From positions 1 through 7,173 of the forward strand of contig JASHVB010000918.1 in assembly GCA_030039695.1 (NCBI GenBank): a stretch of 7,173 nucleotides of DNA, read 5' to 3'. Below are positions 1-6,447 of the stretch, in pieces. Origin of the DNA: Acetobacteraceae bacterium. Lineage in GTDB: Bacteria > Pseudomonadota > Alphaproteobacteria > Acetobacterales > Acetobacteraceae. Below the pieces are notes generated by a model. That model saw only the letters and a program-made list of their open reading frames with translations. It was not told the DNA's origin and did no database searches. The translations under genes were made by a program, and so were the position numbers. Position 1 is the first letter of the stretch. The number at the start of each line of letters is the position of its first letter.

Positions 1-1
1 C

Positions 2-223
2 AGCTATCCGTGGACGGTGAACTGGAAAGCACAGGGACAGGACATCGAGGAGTTCAAGTACTTCAAGCGCTGGTTCGAAGAGCTCGGTGCACGTCCTGCG
101 GTGCAGCGCGGTCTCGCTGTGGGTGCCAATTTGTCCGAAGACCCATCGAAGGTGCCACCAGAGGAGCAAGAACGTCGGGCGAAGCTACTATACAATCAGC
201 GCGCACGGCCGGTGCCGGCGTGA
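2..223 (+). CDS. glutathione S-transferase, C-terminal fragment (gene runs off the left edge)
   Basis: Only the last 73 residues are present, read from base 2 to a TGA stop at 221-223. The fragment matches the end of the all-helical GST C-terminal domain. It opens with SYPWTVNWK, followed by the acidic stretch QGQDIEEF and then KYFKRWFEELGARPAVQRG, the familiar 'W...i..RPAV.rg' ending of this family. The pattern is closest to the YfcG/YghU (Ure2p-like) bacterial GSTs, which act on glutathione disulfides or peroxides in the cytoplasm. A polar tail of about 30 residues rich in E, K and R follows, as in many YfcG-type proteins. The glutathione-binding thioredoxin-fold domain lies outside the window, so substrate and exact subfamily cannot be judged. 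The gene converges on the minus-strand oxidoreductase gene, with 37 bases between the two stops. Confidence 0.86.
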   Translation, partial: SYPWTVNWKAQGQDIEEFKYFKRWFEELGARPAVQRGLAVGANLSEDPSKVPPEEQERRAKLLYNQRARPVPA

Positions 224-226
224 TGG

Positions 227-262
227 AGCCCGCGCCAGGACGAGAGACGCCGCTGTCGGGCT
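227..262. terminator. possible bidirectional terminator hairpin between convergent genes
   Basis: AGCCCG (227-232) and CGGGCT (257-262) form a perfect 6-base inverted repeat around a 24-base spacer. It lies between the GST stop (223) and the minus-strand oxidoreductase stop (261-263), where a shared terminator would be expected. There is no T-tract on either side and the loop is long, so an intrinsic terminator is only a possibility. In a high-GC genome such repeats also arise by chance. Confidence 0.22.
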
Positions 263-1664
263 AGCGCAGCCACCGCACCAGCCGCTTGGTCCGCTCCGAG
301 AACAGTTTCGGCGCGAACAGGCTGCCTGCCGCACGCTTGGCGGCTTCGGAGCGTGTCGGGTACGGGACGATCATCCCGGCCAGCGCGCTCACCTTTGTCC
401 GCTGCGCAATTGCCAACGTCCACACGTTGATCATCTCGCCGGCCGCCGGTGCGAGAATCCCGGCACCCAGTACACGCCCGCGCTCGATCACAAGCTTGAC
501 CAGCCCAGCCGTGTCACCGTCCGCGACGGCGCGATCGTTGTCCGCCAGCGGCCAGCGCAGCACCGATACAGCGTGGCCTGCACGGCGTGCCTCCGCCTCG
601 GTCATGCTAACCTGCGCGAGTTCAGGCTGCGTGTAGGTCACCCGTGGCAACGCCGCGTAATCCAACCGCGCCGGCAGCCTGAACAATGCGCGGCGGATCA
701 CGATGCCTGCGTGGTACGATCCGACATGGGTGAATGCCCGCGGCCCGATTCCGACCGGGTCAGCGATGTCCCCCGCTGCGAATACCCGGCGGTTTGTGAC
801 GCTACGCAGCCCGCGGTCGGTCATCACGCCAGCCACCGACGCCCGCACATCCCCGACGTCCAGGTCCAAACTCTCGAGGTTCGGCTGGCGGCCGACTGCG
901 ACCAGCAAATGGCTCCCGGCGATTCGCCGCCCGTCCGCCAGCACCAGCGCCGGCCCCGGCTCGGCCGCGACGACCCCGACGCCCTCCAACAGCCCCACCG
1001 CTCGCCTCGTCAGCGCACTACGAAGGCCGTCCACCAGCTCCGGATCCTCACGCCCGGCGATCGTCGCCGCCTCCACTACAGTAACCTGCGCGCCGAGTCC
1101 GGCGAACGCGTCTGCCATTTCGAGCCCGATCGGCCCGCCGCCCAGGATCAGCAGGTGCTCCGGACGCTCTGGGAGTTCAAACACTGTCTCATTGGTCCGG
1201 AACGGCACACCGTCCAGGCCGGGAATCGGCGGCACCGCAGCGCGGCTGCCGGCGGCGATCACGATCCGCCGTGCGGTGATCCGTCTTCCGTCCACCCCCA
1301 GCGCATCCGAGGCCACGAAGTGCGCCTCGCCGCGCAGCACCACGGCACCCAGTGCGCGGAACCGCGCCTCCGAATCCATCGGCGCCAGAGCGGCAATGGC
1401 GCCACGCACGTGCGATTGGACGGCGGCCCAATCAACCTCCGGCTTGGGGAGGCGAACACCGAACCGGCCGGCACCCCTCGCGGCCTCCGCCATGTGCGAG
1501 GCGGCGAGCAGCGCCTTGCTCGGCACGCAGCCGGTGTTCAGACAGTCACCGCCCATGCGGTTGCGCTCGATCAGCGCGACATTGACGCCAAGCTGCGCGG
1601 CGACCGCGGTCACCGACAGGCCGGCCGCGCCGGCGCCGATGACCGCCAAGTCGAAATCAGGCAT
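261..1664 (-). CDS. FAD-dependent pyridine nucleotide-disulfide oxidoreductase (mercuric reductase-like)
   Basis: This 467-residue protein belongs to the class I flavin disulfide reductases (lipoamide dehydrogenase, glutathione reductase, MerA). The N-terminal FAD Rossmann motif is IGAGAAG (residues 9-15). The redox-active disulfide sits in GGDCLNTGCVPSK (C41 and C46). A second Rossmann motif for NAD(P)H is ILGGGPIG (173-180), the second FAD contact is VFAAGD (294-299), and a dimerisation domain follows from about 340. At the C-terminus the usual catalytic His-Glu pair (HPT.SE in relatives) reads PYPTRSE, with Tyr435 in place of His, as in MerA. The MerA terminal cysteine pair and N-terminal metal-binding domain are absent, so mercury reduction is doubtful. 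The ATG lies inside the end of the TVP38 gene (8-base overlap), after a GGAAG sequence 7 bases upstream. RefSeq-style names for the fused form are 'TVP38/TMEM64 family protein/FAD-dependent oxidoreductase'. The physiological substrate is unknown. Confidence 0.94.
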   Translation of the reverse strand: MPDFDLAVIGAGAAGLSVTAVAAQLGVNVALIERNRMGGDCLNTGCVPSKALLAASHMAEAARGAGRFGVRLPKPEVDWAAVQSHVRGAIAALAPMDSEARFRALGAVVLRGEAHFVASDALGVDGRRITARRIVIAAGSRAAVPPIPGLDGVPFRTNETVFELPERPEHLLILGGGPIGLEMADAFAGLGAQVTVVEAATIAGREDPELVDGLRSALTRRAVGLLEGVGVVAAEPGPALVLADGRRIAGSHLLVAVGRQPNLESLDLDVGDVRASVAGVMTDRGLRSVTNRRVFAAGDIADPVGIGPRAFTHVGSYHAGIVIRRALFRLPARLDYAALPRVTYTQPELAQVSMTEAEARRAGHAVSVLRWPLADNDRAVADGDTAGLVKLVIERGRVLGAGILAPAAGEMINVWTLAIAQRTKVSALAGMIVPYPTRSEAAKRAAGSLFAPKLFSERTKRLVRWLR

Positions 1665-2355
1665 TCTCGCGCTTCCAGTGCCGCCAGGCGATGGGCAGCA
1701 GCGCCAGCACGGCCAACCCCAGCAACGGCCCCAGGATGGCCGGCGAGAACACGACGCTCAGGTCAGGGCGTCGTCCCTCCGCCAGCACGTCGCCGATGCC
1801 TGAGCCGATCGCCGCATATACGATTGTGGCGGGGATGATGCCGAGCAGTGTCGCGCCGACGTAAGGCAGCAGACGCATGCCGGCCAGCGCGGCCGCGAGA
1901 TTCACCAGCCAGAACGGGAACAGAGGCACCAGCCGAACCGAAAGCAAATACAGAAAGCCGCTACGATGAAGCTCTGTGCGCATCCGGCTGAGGCGCGGGC
2001 CGGCTCGCTTTTCCATCAGCGGTGCGAAGGCGGACCTCGCCGCGGCAAACAGGATGACGGCGCCGGTGGTGGAACCGACCACCGCCAGGGCGCCGCCGAG
2101 CCAAGTGCCGAACAGCAGCCCGCCGGCGACGGTGAGCACGGCAGCCTCGGGCAGCGATAGCGCGGTGGCGGCGGCATACACCAGGACGTACACGGCCGGG
2201 GCAAGAACCGGATGCAACCCGACCCAACCCGCCAACCAGGCTTCGTTGCGCGCCAGGGTATCCCAGGTCAGCCAGTGGCCGACGCCGCTGCCCCACAGCG
2301 CGAGCAGAGCCAGTGCAAGCACGATGAGTGGAACGAATCGGCGTGCCAATCGCAT
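1657..2355 (-). CDS. TVP38/TMEM64 family (VTT-domain) inner-membrane protein
   Basis: This 232-residue protein is hydrophobic almost throughout. An N-terminal membrane segment covers about residues 6-24. The VTT (formerly SNARE-associated/DedA-like) domain covers about 65-190. It contains the glycine-rich LTVAGGLLFGTWLGG (74-88), the small-residue helix ending in FAAAR (103-107), and the family motif SVRLVPLFPFWLVN (139-152). A final membrane helix lies near 204-224, before a basic tail. VTT proteins are related to DedA-type transporters and lipid scramblases; the substrate of this subgroup is not settled. The ATG at 2355 is the first plausible start. No good Shine-Dalgarno sequence precedes it, but the hydrophobic N-terminus fits. 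The gene ends in ATGCCTGA, which also holds the start of the oxidoreductase gene, so the two are translationally coupled. In other bacteria these two domains are fused in the same order, implying a shared membrane redox role. Confidence 0.93.
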   Translation of the reverse strand: MRLARRFVPLIVLALALLALWGSGVGHWLTWDTLARNEAWLAGWVGLHPVLAPAVYVLVYAAATALSLPEAAVLTVAGGLLFGTWLGGALAVVGSTTGAVILFAAARSAFAPLMEKRAGPRLSRMRTELHRSGFLYLLSVRLVPLFPFWLVNLAAALAGMRLLPYVGATLLGIIPATIVYAAIGSGIGDVLAEGRRPDLSVVFSPAILGPLLGLAVLALLPIAWRHWKRENA

Positions 2356-3094
2356 GGCAGCAGCAATGGGCGATTTTCGCCGCCACGTCGTGTGGAAATA
2401 TTGTTGCGATTGGGATGTGGCAGTTCAGCCGGACTTCCCACGGATCGATCAGCAGGCATGGCACAGATGATGAAGCTCCAGACATCTCTTGTCGCGACTG
2501 CGGCTGCTCGCGTGCGACGCCGCCGGAACATCCGCATGGGCTGACGCAGCACGCCTCACGAATGGCGGGCCGCGGACAACGAAGCCCGCATCCACTGCTC
2601 GTGCAACGACGGCGGCCAGCGGAGTCCTGCGCGGGCTGGTTGGCAGCATGGTCAGGCGGTTGCGCAATTCCGCTGCGCTCATGCTCGTGCTGAACAATTC
2701 CGCAGCGAGAACAGACCCGGCCCAGGCTCTGACGACCATTCCCGGTCCGAGCCTTGCAGGTCCCGCCGGGACATTTGCGTCCCGCCCGATCATTCCTCAG
2801 ACAGATCGAATTGCCGCCTGGAGCGGTTCAGTGGCTCACGCGCGATTGCGCCCGGCACGTCGGAACGTTCGAGGCCGCCGGGCGGCGCGGACAGTTCATG
2901 CGTCGGAGTGGCAAGGCCTCGTGCTGTCCTTACGCCGCGCCAGCGCATCCCCGCCTCGGCGTGGAATGCCTGCCATGCTCCGCCGTACATGCTCTCCGGC
3001 GGGCGTGCACGGCCAGAATCGACGTTGCGGATCAGCGGGATGGGCATGCTGCGAGCCTGAGAGCAACCGGGGCCAAAATGAAGAAAAGGCGCAA
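2356..3094. other. about 740 bases without a recognisable gene
   Basis: All six frames are open for long stretches here, as expected at high GC, but none gives a protein I recognise. Two minus-strand frames are the least implausible. One covers 2449-2793 (up to 114 residues). The other covers 2790-3047 (85 residues, beginning MPIPLIRNVDSG and ending QFDLSEE), divergent from rpmH. Neither has a clear ribosome binding site, a known motif or strongly gene-like third-base composition. A slightly AT-richer patch near 2391-2415 has a sequence (TGTGGAAAT) near the DnaA-box consensus on the opposite strand, but it is single and imperfect. I see no tRNA, insertion sequence end or long repeat. Confidence 0.55.
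2369..2381. repeat. short inverted repeat upstream of the TVP38 gene
   Basis: GGCGA, a TTT loop and TCGCC form a perfect 5-base-pair hairpin or palindrome centred about 20 bases upstream of the ATG at 2355. Its position suits either a 5' leader hairpin or a small operator. I see no convincing sigma70 boxes on the minus strand nearby. Chance occurrence is quite possible. Confidence 0.2.
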
Positions 3095-3123
3095 TTGACG
3101 CCCCCCAGTCCCGACCGTATAAG
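3095..3123 (+). promoter_or_regulatory. sigma70-type promoter of the rpmH operon
   Basis: A -35 box TTGACG (3095-3100) is separated by exactly 17 bases from a -10 box TATAAG (3118-3123). Each box differs from the consensus by one base. Transcription would start near 3130, giving a leader of about 65 bases before the rpmH start codon. A strong housekeeping promoter is expected here, since the operon encodes ribosomal protein L34 and the RNase P protein. This is the best promoter match I noticed in the window. Confidence 0.8.
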
Positions 3124-3136
3124 CCGCCGCCTGCGA

Positions 3137-3160
3137 CGGGCCGCCCGCTGGGCGCGCCCG
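3137..3160 (+). promoter_or_regulatory. strong hairpin in the rpmH 5' leader
   Basis: The leader can fold into a 10-base-pair, all-GC stem. The outer half is CGGGC (3137-3141) with GCCCG (3156-3160), and the inner half is CGCCC (3142-3146) with GGGCG (3150-3154). It has a GCT triloop and one bulged C at 3155. It begins about 7 bases after the predicted transcription start and ends 21 bases before the Shine-Dalgarno sequence of rpmH. No T-tract follows, so it is not an ordinary intrinsic terminator. It could stabilise the 5' end or serve in autoregulation; its function is unknown. Confidence 0.45.
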
Positions 3161-3181
3161 CCGCTTGTAATTGCCCAGGCC

Positions 3182-3185
3182 GGAG
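3182..3185 (+). promoter_or_regulatory. ribosome binding site of rpmH
   Basis: GGAG lies 9 bases upstream of the GTG at 3195. It supports GTG as the true start, since no ATG in frame would give the conserved KRTYQPS N-terminus. Confidence 0.75.
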
Positions 3186-3194
3186 TACAGCGTC

Positions 3195-3329
3195 GTGAAG
3201 CGCACCTATCAACCGTCGAAGCTGGTTCGCAAGCGCCGGCACGGGTTCCGCGCCCGCATGGGGACCGTCGGCGGCCGCAGGGTGCTGGCCAACCGTCGGG
3301 CCAAGGGCCGCAAGCGCCTGTCGGCTTGA
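3195..3329 (+). CDS. rpmH: 50S ribosomal protein L34
   Basis: This 44-residue, strongly basic protein has the usual L34 length and sequence. It starts [20 protein letters not shown], continues with [18 protein letters not shown] and ends KRLSA. The [19 protein letters not shown] ending is universal in the family. L34 is a late-assembling protein of the large ribosomal subunit that contacts 23S rRNA. The gene starts with GTG rather than ATG, preceded by GGAG at a 9-base distance. It is the first gene of the operon, behind a near-consensus promoter, and lies 40 bases upstream of rnpA, the arrangement conserved across bacteria. The identity is secure. The gene is too short for many ORF-length cut-offs and easy to miss. 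Confidence 0.97.
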   Translation: MKRTYQPSKLVRKRRHGFRARMGTVGGRRVLANRRAKGRKRLSA

Positions 3330-3340
3330 TCGCTCGCGCG

Positions 3341-3365
3341 GCGGCCCTGCCCAGTAGAAGGCCGC
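3341..3365 (+). promoter_or_regulatory. inverted repeat overlapping the rnpA ribosome binding site
   Basis: GCGGCC (3341-3346) and GGCCGC (3360-3365) are perfectly complementary around a 13-base loop in the 40-base rpmH-rnpA spacer. The rnpA Shine-Dalgarno sequence AGAAGG (3356-3361, 8 bases before the ATG) lies in the loop, with its last two Gs in the stem. Folding could lower rnpA translation relative to rpmH. This is inference from sequence only. Confidence 0.35.
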
Positions 3366-3369
3366 GTCC

Positions 3370-3711
3370 ATGTCGCCCAACCGCGGTCGCCTGACCCGCC
3401 GCGCTGAATTCCTGCGCGTCGCTGGCAAGGGGCGGAAGGCTGCAGCGCCGGGCCTGGTCTTGCAGGCGCTAAAGCGGAACGACAATGCGCCGGCAAGGCT
3501 TGGTTTTACCGTGACGAAGAAGGTCGGCAACGCCGTGATCCGCAACCGCATCCGCCGCCGTCTGAAAGAGGCCGCCCGGCTGGAGTTGCAGGAACATCCG
3601 GTGGCCGGCGCCGATCTTGTGCTGATCGGCCGCGAGGGTACGCGCGAACGCGAGTTCGCCGCCCTGCGCCAGGACCTGCTGCGCACGCTGACAAAGACGG
3701 GGGTGCTGTGA
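3370..3711 (+). CDS. rnpA: ribonuclease P protein component
   Basis: This 113-residue basic protein has normal length for the family. It binds the catalytic RNase P RNA and helps cleave the 5' leader from precursor tRNAs. The N-terminus reads [11 protein letters not shown] (7-17), the usual 'L....dF..v' opening. A central strand, [14 protein letters not shown] (43-56), leads into the signature RNR helix [14 protein letters not shown] (57-70), which contacts the RNA. The segment [11 protein letters not shown] (81-91) matches the conserved D.vlI.R strand, and the C-terminal helix [12 protein letters not shown] follows. The ATG is supported by AGAAGG 8 bases upstream. The stop codon overlaps the GTG start of yidD (GTGA), so the two are translationally coupled. 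Confidence 0.97.
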   Translation: MSPNRGRLTRRAEFLRVAGKGRKAAAPGLVLQALKRNDNAPARLGFTVTKKVGNAVIRNRIRRRLKEAARLELQEHPVAGADLVLIGREGTREREFAALRQDLLRTLTKTGVL

Positions 3712-3965
3712 CGCCGGCGGCTTATCTCGCCGTGGGCGCGGTACGCGCCTACCAATGGACGGTTCGCCCGTTAATTGGTGCCAACTGCCGGTTCTGGCCA
3801 AGCTGCAGCGATTACGCAATCGAGGCGCTGCAGACGCACGGCGCCGCACGCGGCGCAGCGCTGGCCGCCGGGCGCATCCTGCGCTGCAACCCGTGGTGCG
3901 ACGGCGGCTACGATCCGGTTCCCCCTGCGTGCCCGCATTCTCCTGCCGGCCAAACGAGGCCATGA
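3708..3965 (+). CDS. yidD: membrane protein insertion efficiency factor YidD
   Basis: This 85-residue protein is of usual family size (about 70-90). YidD is a small membrane-associated protein that assists YidC in inserting inner-membrane proteins. The whole signature is present: [28 protein letters not shown] (14-41), [20 protein letters not shown] (44-63) and GGYDPVPP (66-73). The conserved cysteines C27, C33 and C60 are present, plus C64 and C75. The N-terminal helix is amphipathic, fitting peripheral membrane attachment. Translation starts at GTG, overlapping the rnpA stop by 4 bases. The TGA stop is immediately followed by the yidC ATG. Direct adjacency to yidC supports the functional link. 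Confidence 0.97.
   Translation: MTPAAYLAVGAVRAYQWTVRPLIGANCRFWPSCSDYAIEALQTHGAARGAALAAGRILRCNPWCDGGYDPVPPACPHSPAGQTRP
3956..3959 (+). promoter_or_regulatory. ribosome binding site of yidC
   Basis: GAGG ends 6 bases before the yidC ATG at 3966, inside the end of yidD. A second, out-of-frame ATG at 3962 lies just upstream. The spacing and the hydrophobic N-terminus favour the start at 3966. Confidence 0.6.
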
Positions 3966-5732
3966 ATGGACCAGAAGCGACTCATTGCCGCGATCAGCAT
4001 TTCCATCGCGATCCTTCTTATCTTCCAGTTCCTGATTCAGCCGCACCTGCCGCAGCCGCCGGCACCGCCACCGCCGGCACATGTCGCCGCGTCCCAGCCA
4101 ATGCAGGCGCCCGGCGGTCCCGGCGCACCGGCCGCCGCGGCGCCGGGCGCAGAACACGCCACCGTTCCTGCCAACGTGCCGCGCGTGAAGATCGCCGCGC
4201 CGCGGTTGACCGGTTCGATCAGCCTGCTGGGCGCGCGGATCGATGACCTGATCTTGAACGACTACCGCGAGTCATTGGCGCCAGATTCACCCAACGTGCG
4301 GCTGCTAAGGCCGCTCTCAACCGACAGACCGTATTATGTGCAGTACGGCTGGGTGGCGGCACCGGGAGAGACGGTCAGGGTGCCTGACAACAACACAGTC
4401 TGGGCCGCTTCGTCCGACACGCTGACCGCAGACCATCCAGTGACGCTGTCGTGGGACAACGGTCAGGGACTGACCTTTCAACTACTGCTGTCGGTGGATG
4501 ATCAGTTCATGTTCACCGTGACGCAGTCGGTGAAGAACACGTCCGGCAAGCCGGTGCAGCTTTATCCCTGGGCGCGCATCAAGCGCGGCTACACGCCGCC
4601 AGCAGAGGGCTTCAACTCGCTCTACGGTGGGATCAACCAAGGCCTGTTCGGTGTCGTCGACGGCAGCCTGCACAGCATGACGTATGACACGGCGAAGTCA
4701 AAAGGGAAGAAGAACGACGGCATCGCCTTTACTGCGACCACGACAGGCGGCTGGGCTGGCATCACCGACAAATATTGGCTGACAGCTCTGATTCCGGACC
4801 GGTCAGTACCGGTGAAGGTGACTTACCGGTTCATCGATGAAGGCAGCGGCCAGTATCAGGTCAGCTATATCGCGCAGAACGCCGTGACAGTGGCGGCCGG
4901 TGCGACCGCGAGTAAGCAATGGCGCACGTTTGCCGGCGCGAAGTTGGTGAACCTGTTGAATCGCTACGGGGCCGAGTACCAAATCCCCTATTTCAACAAG
5001 GCGGTCGATTTCGGCTGGCTCTTTTTGGTGGCGCGGCCGATCTTCTATTGCCTGGACTGGCTGAACAGCCTGCTGGGGAATTTTGGCTTGGCGATTATCG
5101 CGTTCACCACCGGCGTGAAAATCCTGTTTTTCCCACTGGCAAACTATTCGTACCGTTCGATGAGCAAGATGAAGCTGCTCGGGCCGAAGATGACCGCGCT
5201 GCGCGAACGCCTGAAAGACGATCCGCAGAAGATGCAGCAGGAAATGATGGCAATGTACCGGGCGGAGGGCGTGAACCCGGCCTCTGGATGTTTGCCGATG
5301 GTGGTGCAAATTCCTGTGTTCGCGGCGCTGTACGTAGTCATCTACACAACGATCGAAATGCGCCAGGCGCCGTTCTTCGGCTGGATCCACGATCTGTCGC
5401 AACCGGACCCTACCAACCTCTTCAACCTGTTCGGGCTACTGCCAATCAATCCGACAGTCATCCCCGTTCTCGGCTATTACCTGCATATCGGCCTCTGGCC
5501 GCTGATCATGGGCGGCACGATGTATCTGCAGCAGAAACTGAACCCGCCGCCGCCTGACCCGGTGCAGGCGCGGTTGTTCCAGTTCATGCCGATCCTGTTC
5601 ACGTTTATGCTGGCACGCTTCCCGGCCGGCCTGGTGATTTACTGGACGTGGAACAACCTGATGTCGGTTGGGCAGCAATGGCTGATCATGCGTCGCACGC
5701 GATTGGCAAGGCCCGGTCTGGCGCGCACATGA
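3966..5732 (+). CDS. yidC: membrane protein insertase YidC
   Basis: This 588-residue Gram-negative-type YidC inserts and folds inner-membrane proteins, alone or with SecYEG. An uncleaved N-terminal membrane helix (about 7-25) follows MDQKR. Next come a Pro/Ala-rich linker (about 28-62) and a large periplasmic beta-sandwich domain (about 65-335). The conserved insertase core begins near residue 345. It has membrane segments at about 350-369 and 374-393, and a cytoplasmic helical hairpin (SMSKMKLLGPKM to MYRAEGVNP). Further segments follow: CLPMVVQIPVFAALYVV (442-458), a helix pair near 497-523, and the last around 540-567. The positively charged groove residue is Lys385 in GVKILFFPL, where E. 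coli has Arg366; Lys is usual in alphaproteobacteria. GAGG 6 bases upstream supports the ATG. The gene follows yidD without a gap, and its stop overlaps the yihA start (ATGA). Confidence 0.98.
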   Translation: MDQKRLIAAISISIAILLIFQFLIQPHLPQPPAPPPPAHVAASQPMQAPGGPGAPAAAAPGAEHATVPANVPRVKIAAPRLTGSISLLGARIDDLILNDYRESLAPDSPNVRLLRPLSTDRPYYVQYGWVAAPGETVRVPDNNTVWAASSDTLTADHPVTLSWDNGQGLTFQLLLSVDDQFMFTVTQSVKNTSGKPVQLYPWARIKRGYTPPAEGFNSLYGGINQGLFGVVDGSLHSMTYDTAKSKGKKNDGIAFTATTTGGWAGITDKYWLTALIPDRSVPVKVTYRFIDEGSGQYQVSYIAQNAVTVAAGATASKQWRTFAGAKLVNLLNRYGAEYQIPYFNKAVDFGWLFLVARPIFYCLDWLNSLLGNFGLAIIAFTTGVKILFFPLANYSYRSMSKMKLLGPKMTALRERLKDDPQKMQQEMMAMYRAEGVNPASGCLPMVVQIPVFAALYVVIYTTIEMRQAPFFGWIHDLSQPDPTNLFNLFGLLPINPTVIPVLGYYLHIGLWPLIMGGTMYLQQKLNPPPPDPVQARLFQFMPILFTFMLARFPAGLVIYWTWNNLMSVGQQWLIMRRTRLARPGLART

Positions 5733-6421
5733 AGGAGACCTCTCCCGCGCTGCGCACGGGAGAGGCCGGCGTGCGCAGCACCGAGAGTGAGGGACCGACA
5801 GCCGAGGAGCTCGAACGCGGCCGCCGTCTGTTCGCCGCCGAGTGCCGCTTCGTCCACGCCGCGCAGCGCCTCGACCACCTCCCTCCCCCTTCCGGTCCCG
5901 AAATCGCCTTTGCCGGCCGCTCCAACGTCGGCAAGTCCTCGTTGCTGAATGCGCTCACCGGCCGCCACGCGCTCGCCCGCGTTTCGCACACGCCGGGCCG
6001 AACGCAGCAGCTCAATTTCTTCGATCTCGGCAACCGCCTGACGCTCGTTGATATGCCCGGCTATGGCTACGCGCGCGCCGGCAAGGCCATCAAGCACGAC
6101 TGGCAGGGTCTGATGTTCGACTTCCTGCGCGGCCGCCCCACGCTGCGCCGCGTGATGCTGCTGCTCGATGCACGCATCGAAGAGAAGACAGCCGACACTG
6201 CGGTGATGGAGTTGCTCGACCGCGCCGCGGTAACGTTCCAGATCGTGCTGACGAAAATCGATTCGGTGAAGCCGCCAGCATTGGCACGAAAGCGCACGGA
6301 AATGGAGGCGCTCGCACGCGCGCACCCAGCTGCGCATCCAGTCGTGATCGCAACGAGCAGCGAGACCGGAGCCGGAATCGCGGAGCTGCGCGCGGAGCTG
6401 GCGGCCGTGTGCGGGGACTGA
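5729..6421 (+). CDS. yihA: ribosome biogenesis GTP-binding protein YihA/YsxC (EngB)
   Basis: This 230-residue TRAFAC GTPase is needed for large ribosomal subunit assembly. All G motifs are visible: G1 GRSNVGKSS (63-71), the G2 region HTPGRTQQLNFF (87-98), G3 DMPGYGYA (108-115), G4 TKID (175-178) and G5 ATSSETGAG (208-216). The HTPGRTQ and DMPGYGYA stretches are specific to the EngB subfamily. The first 35 or so residues are polar and not conserved, so the exact start is less certain than the identity. The ATG at 5729 is preferred because it gives an ATGA overlap with the yidC stop. An in-frame ATG at 5648 would overlap yidC by 85 bases. No clear Shine-Dalgarno sequence is present, so translation is probably coupled to yidC. 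It is the last gene of the operon. Confidence 0.97.
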   Translation: MKETSPALRTGEAGVRSTESEGPTAEELERGRRLFAAECRFVHAAQRLDHLPPPSGPEIAFAGRSNVGKSSLLNALTGRHALARVSHTPGRTQQLNFFDLGNRLTLVDMPGYGYARAGKAIKHDWQGLMFDFLRGRPTLRRVMLLLDARIEEKTADTAVMELLDRAAVTFQIVLTKIDSVKPPALARKRTEMEALARAHPAAHPVVIATSSETGAGIAELRAELAAVCGD

Positions 6422-6447
6422 ACCCTCATCGGGGCGAATGCGAGGGT
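6422..6447 (+). terminator. weak hairpin after yihA, possible operon end
   Basis: ACCCTC (6422-6427) and GAGGGT (6442-6447) form a perfect 6-base stem around a 14-base loop, starting at the first base after the stop codon of the last operon gene. There is no T-tract, so Rho-dependent or no termination here is as likely. Confidence 0.25.

Noticed and set aside
87..1838. 583-residue + strand open frame opposite the oxidoreductase and TVP38 genes
   Set aside because: It is rich in Arg, Ala, Pro and His, has no recognisable motif, and mirrors a gene with complete family motifs on the other strand. Long antisense frames are normal at this GC content.
2391..2399. DnaA-box-like sequence (TGTGGAAAT) near a slightly AT-richer patch, suggesting oriC near rpmH
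   Set aside because: It is a single imperfect copy with no cluster of boxes, no extended AT-rich unwinding region, and no dnaA, gidA or parA gene nearby.
2855..2880. GTTCGAG sequence resembling a tRNA T-loop
   Set aside because: The flanking bases do not pair as a T-stem, and no anticodon or acceptor arm can be drawn around it.
3137..3160. Leader hairpin as an intrinsic terminator or riboswitch platform
   Set aside because: It is not followed by a T-tract, the leader is only about 65 bases, and no competing fold or known aptamer core is visible. It is kept as an unassigned structure.
2489..3394. 301-residue + strand frame running across the spacer, rpmH and the start of rnpA
   Set aside because: It reads rpmH out of frame, has Ala/Arg/Pro-biased composition and no motif. 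The L34 frame is certain, so this is a shadow.
2790..3755. 321-residue minus-strand frame spanning rnpA and rpmH in antisense
   Set aside because: Most of it is the complement of rnpA and rpmH. Only the part within 2790-3047 is not explained by known genes, and that is reported as an uncertain spacer frame.
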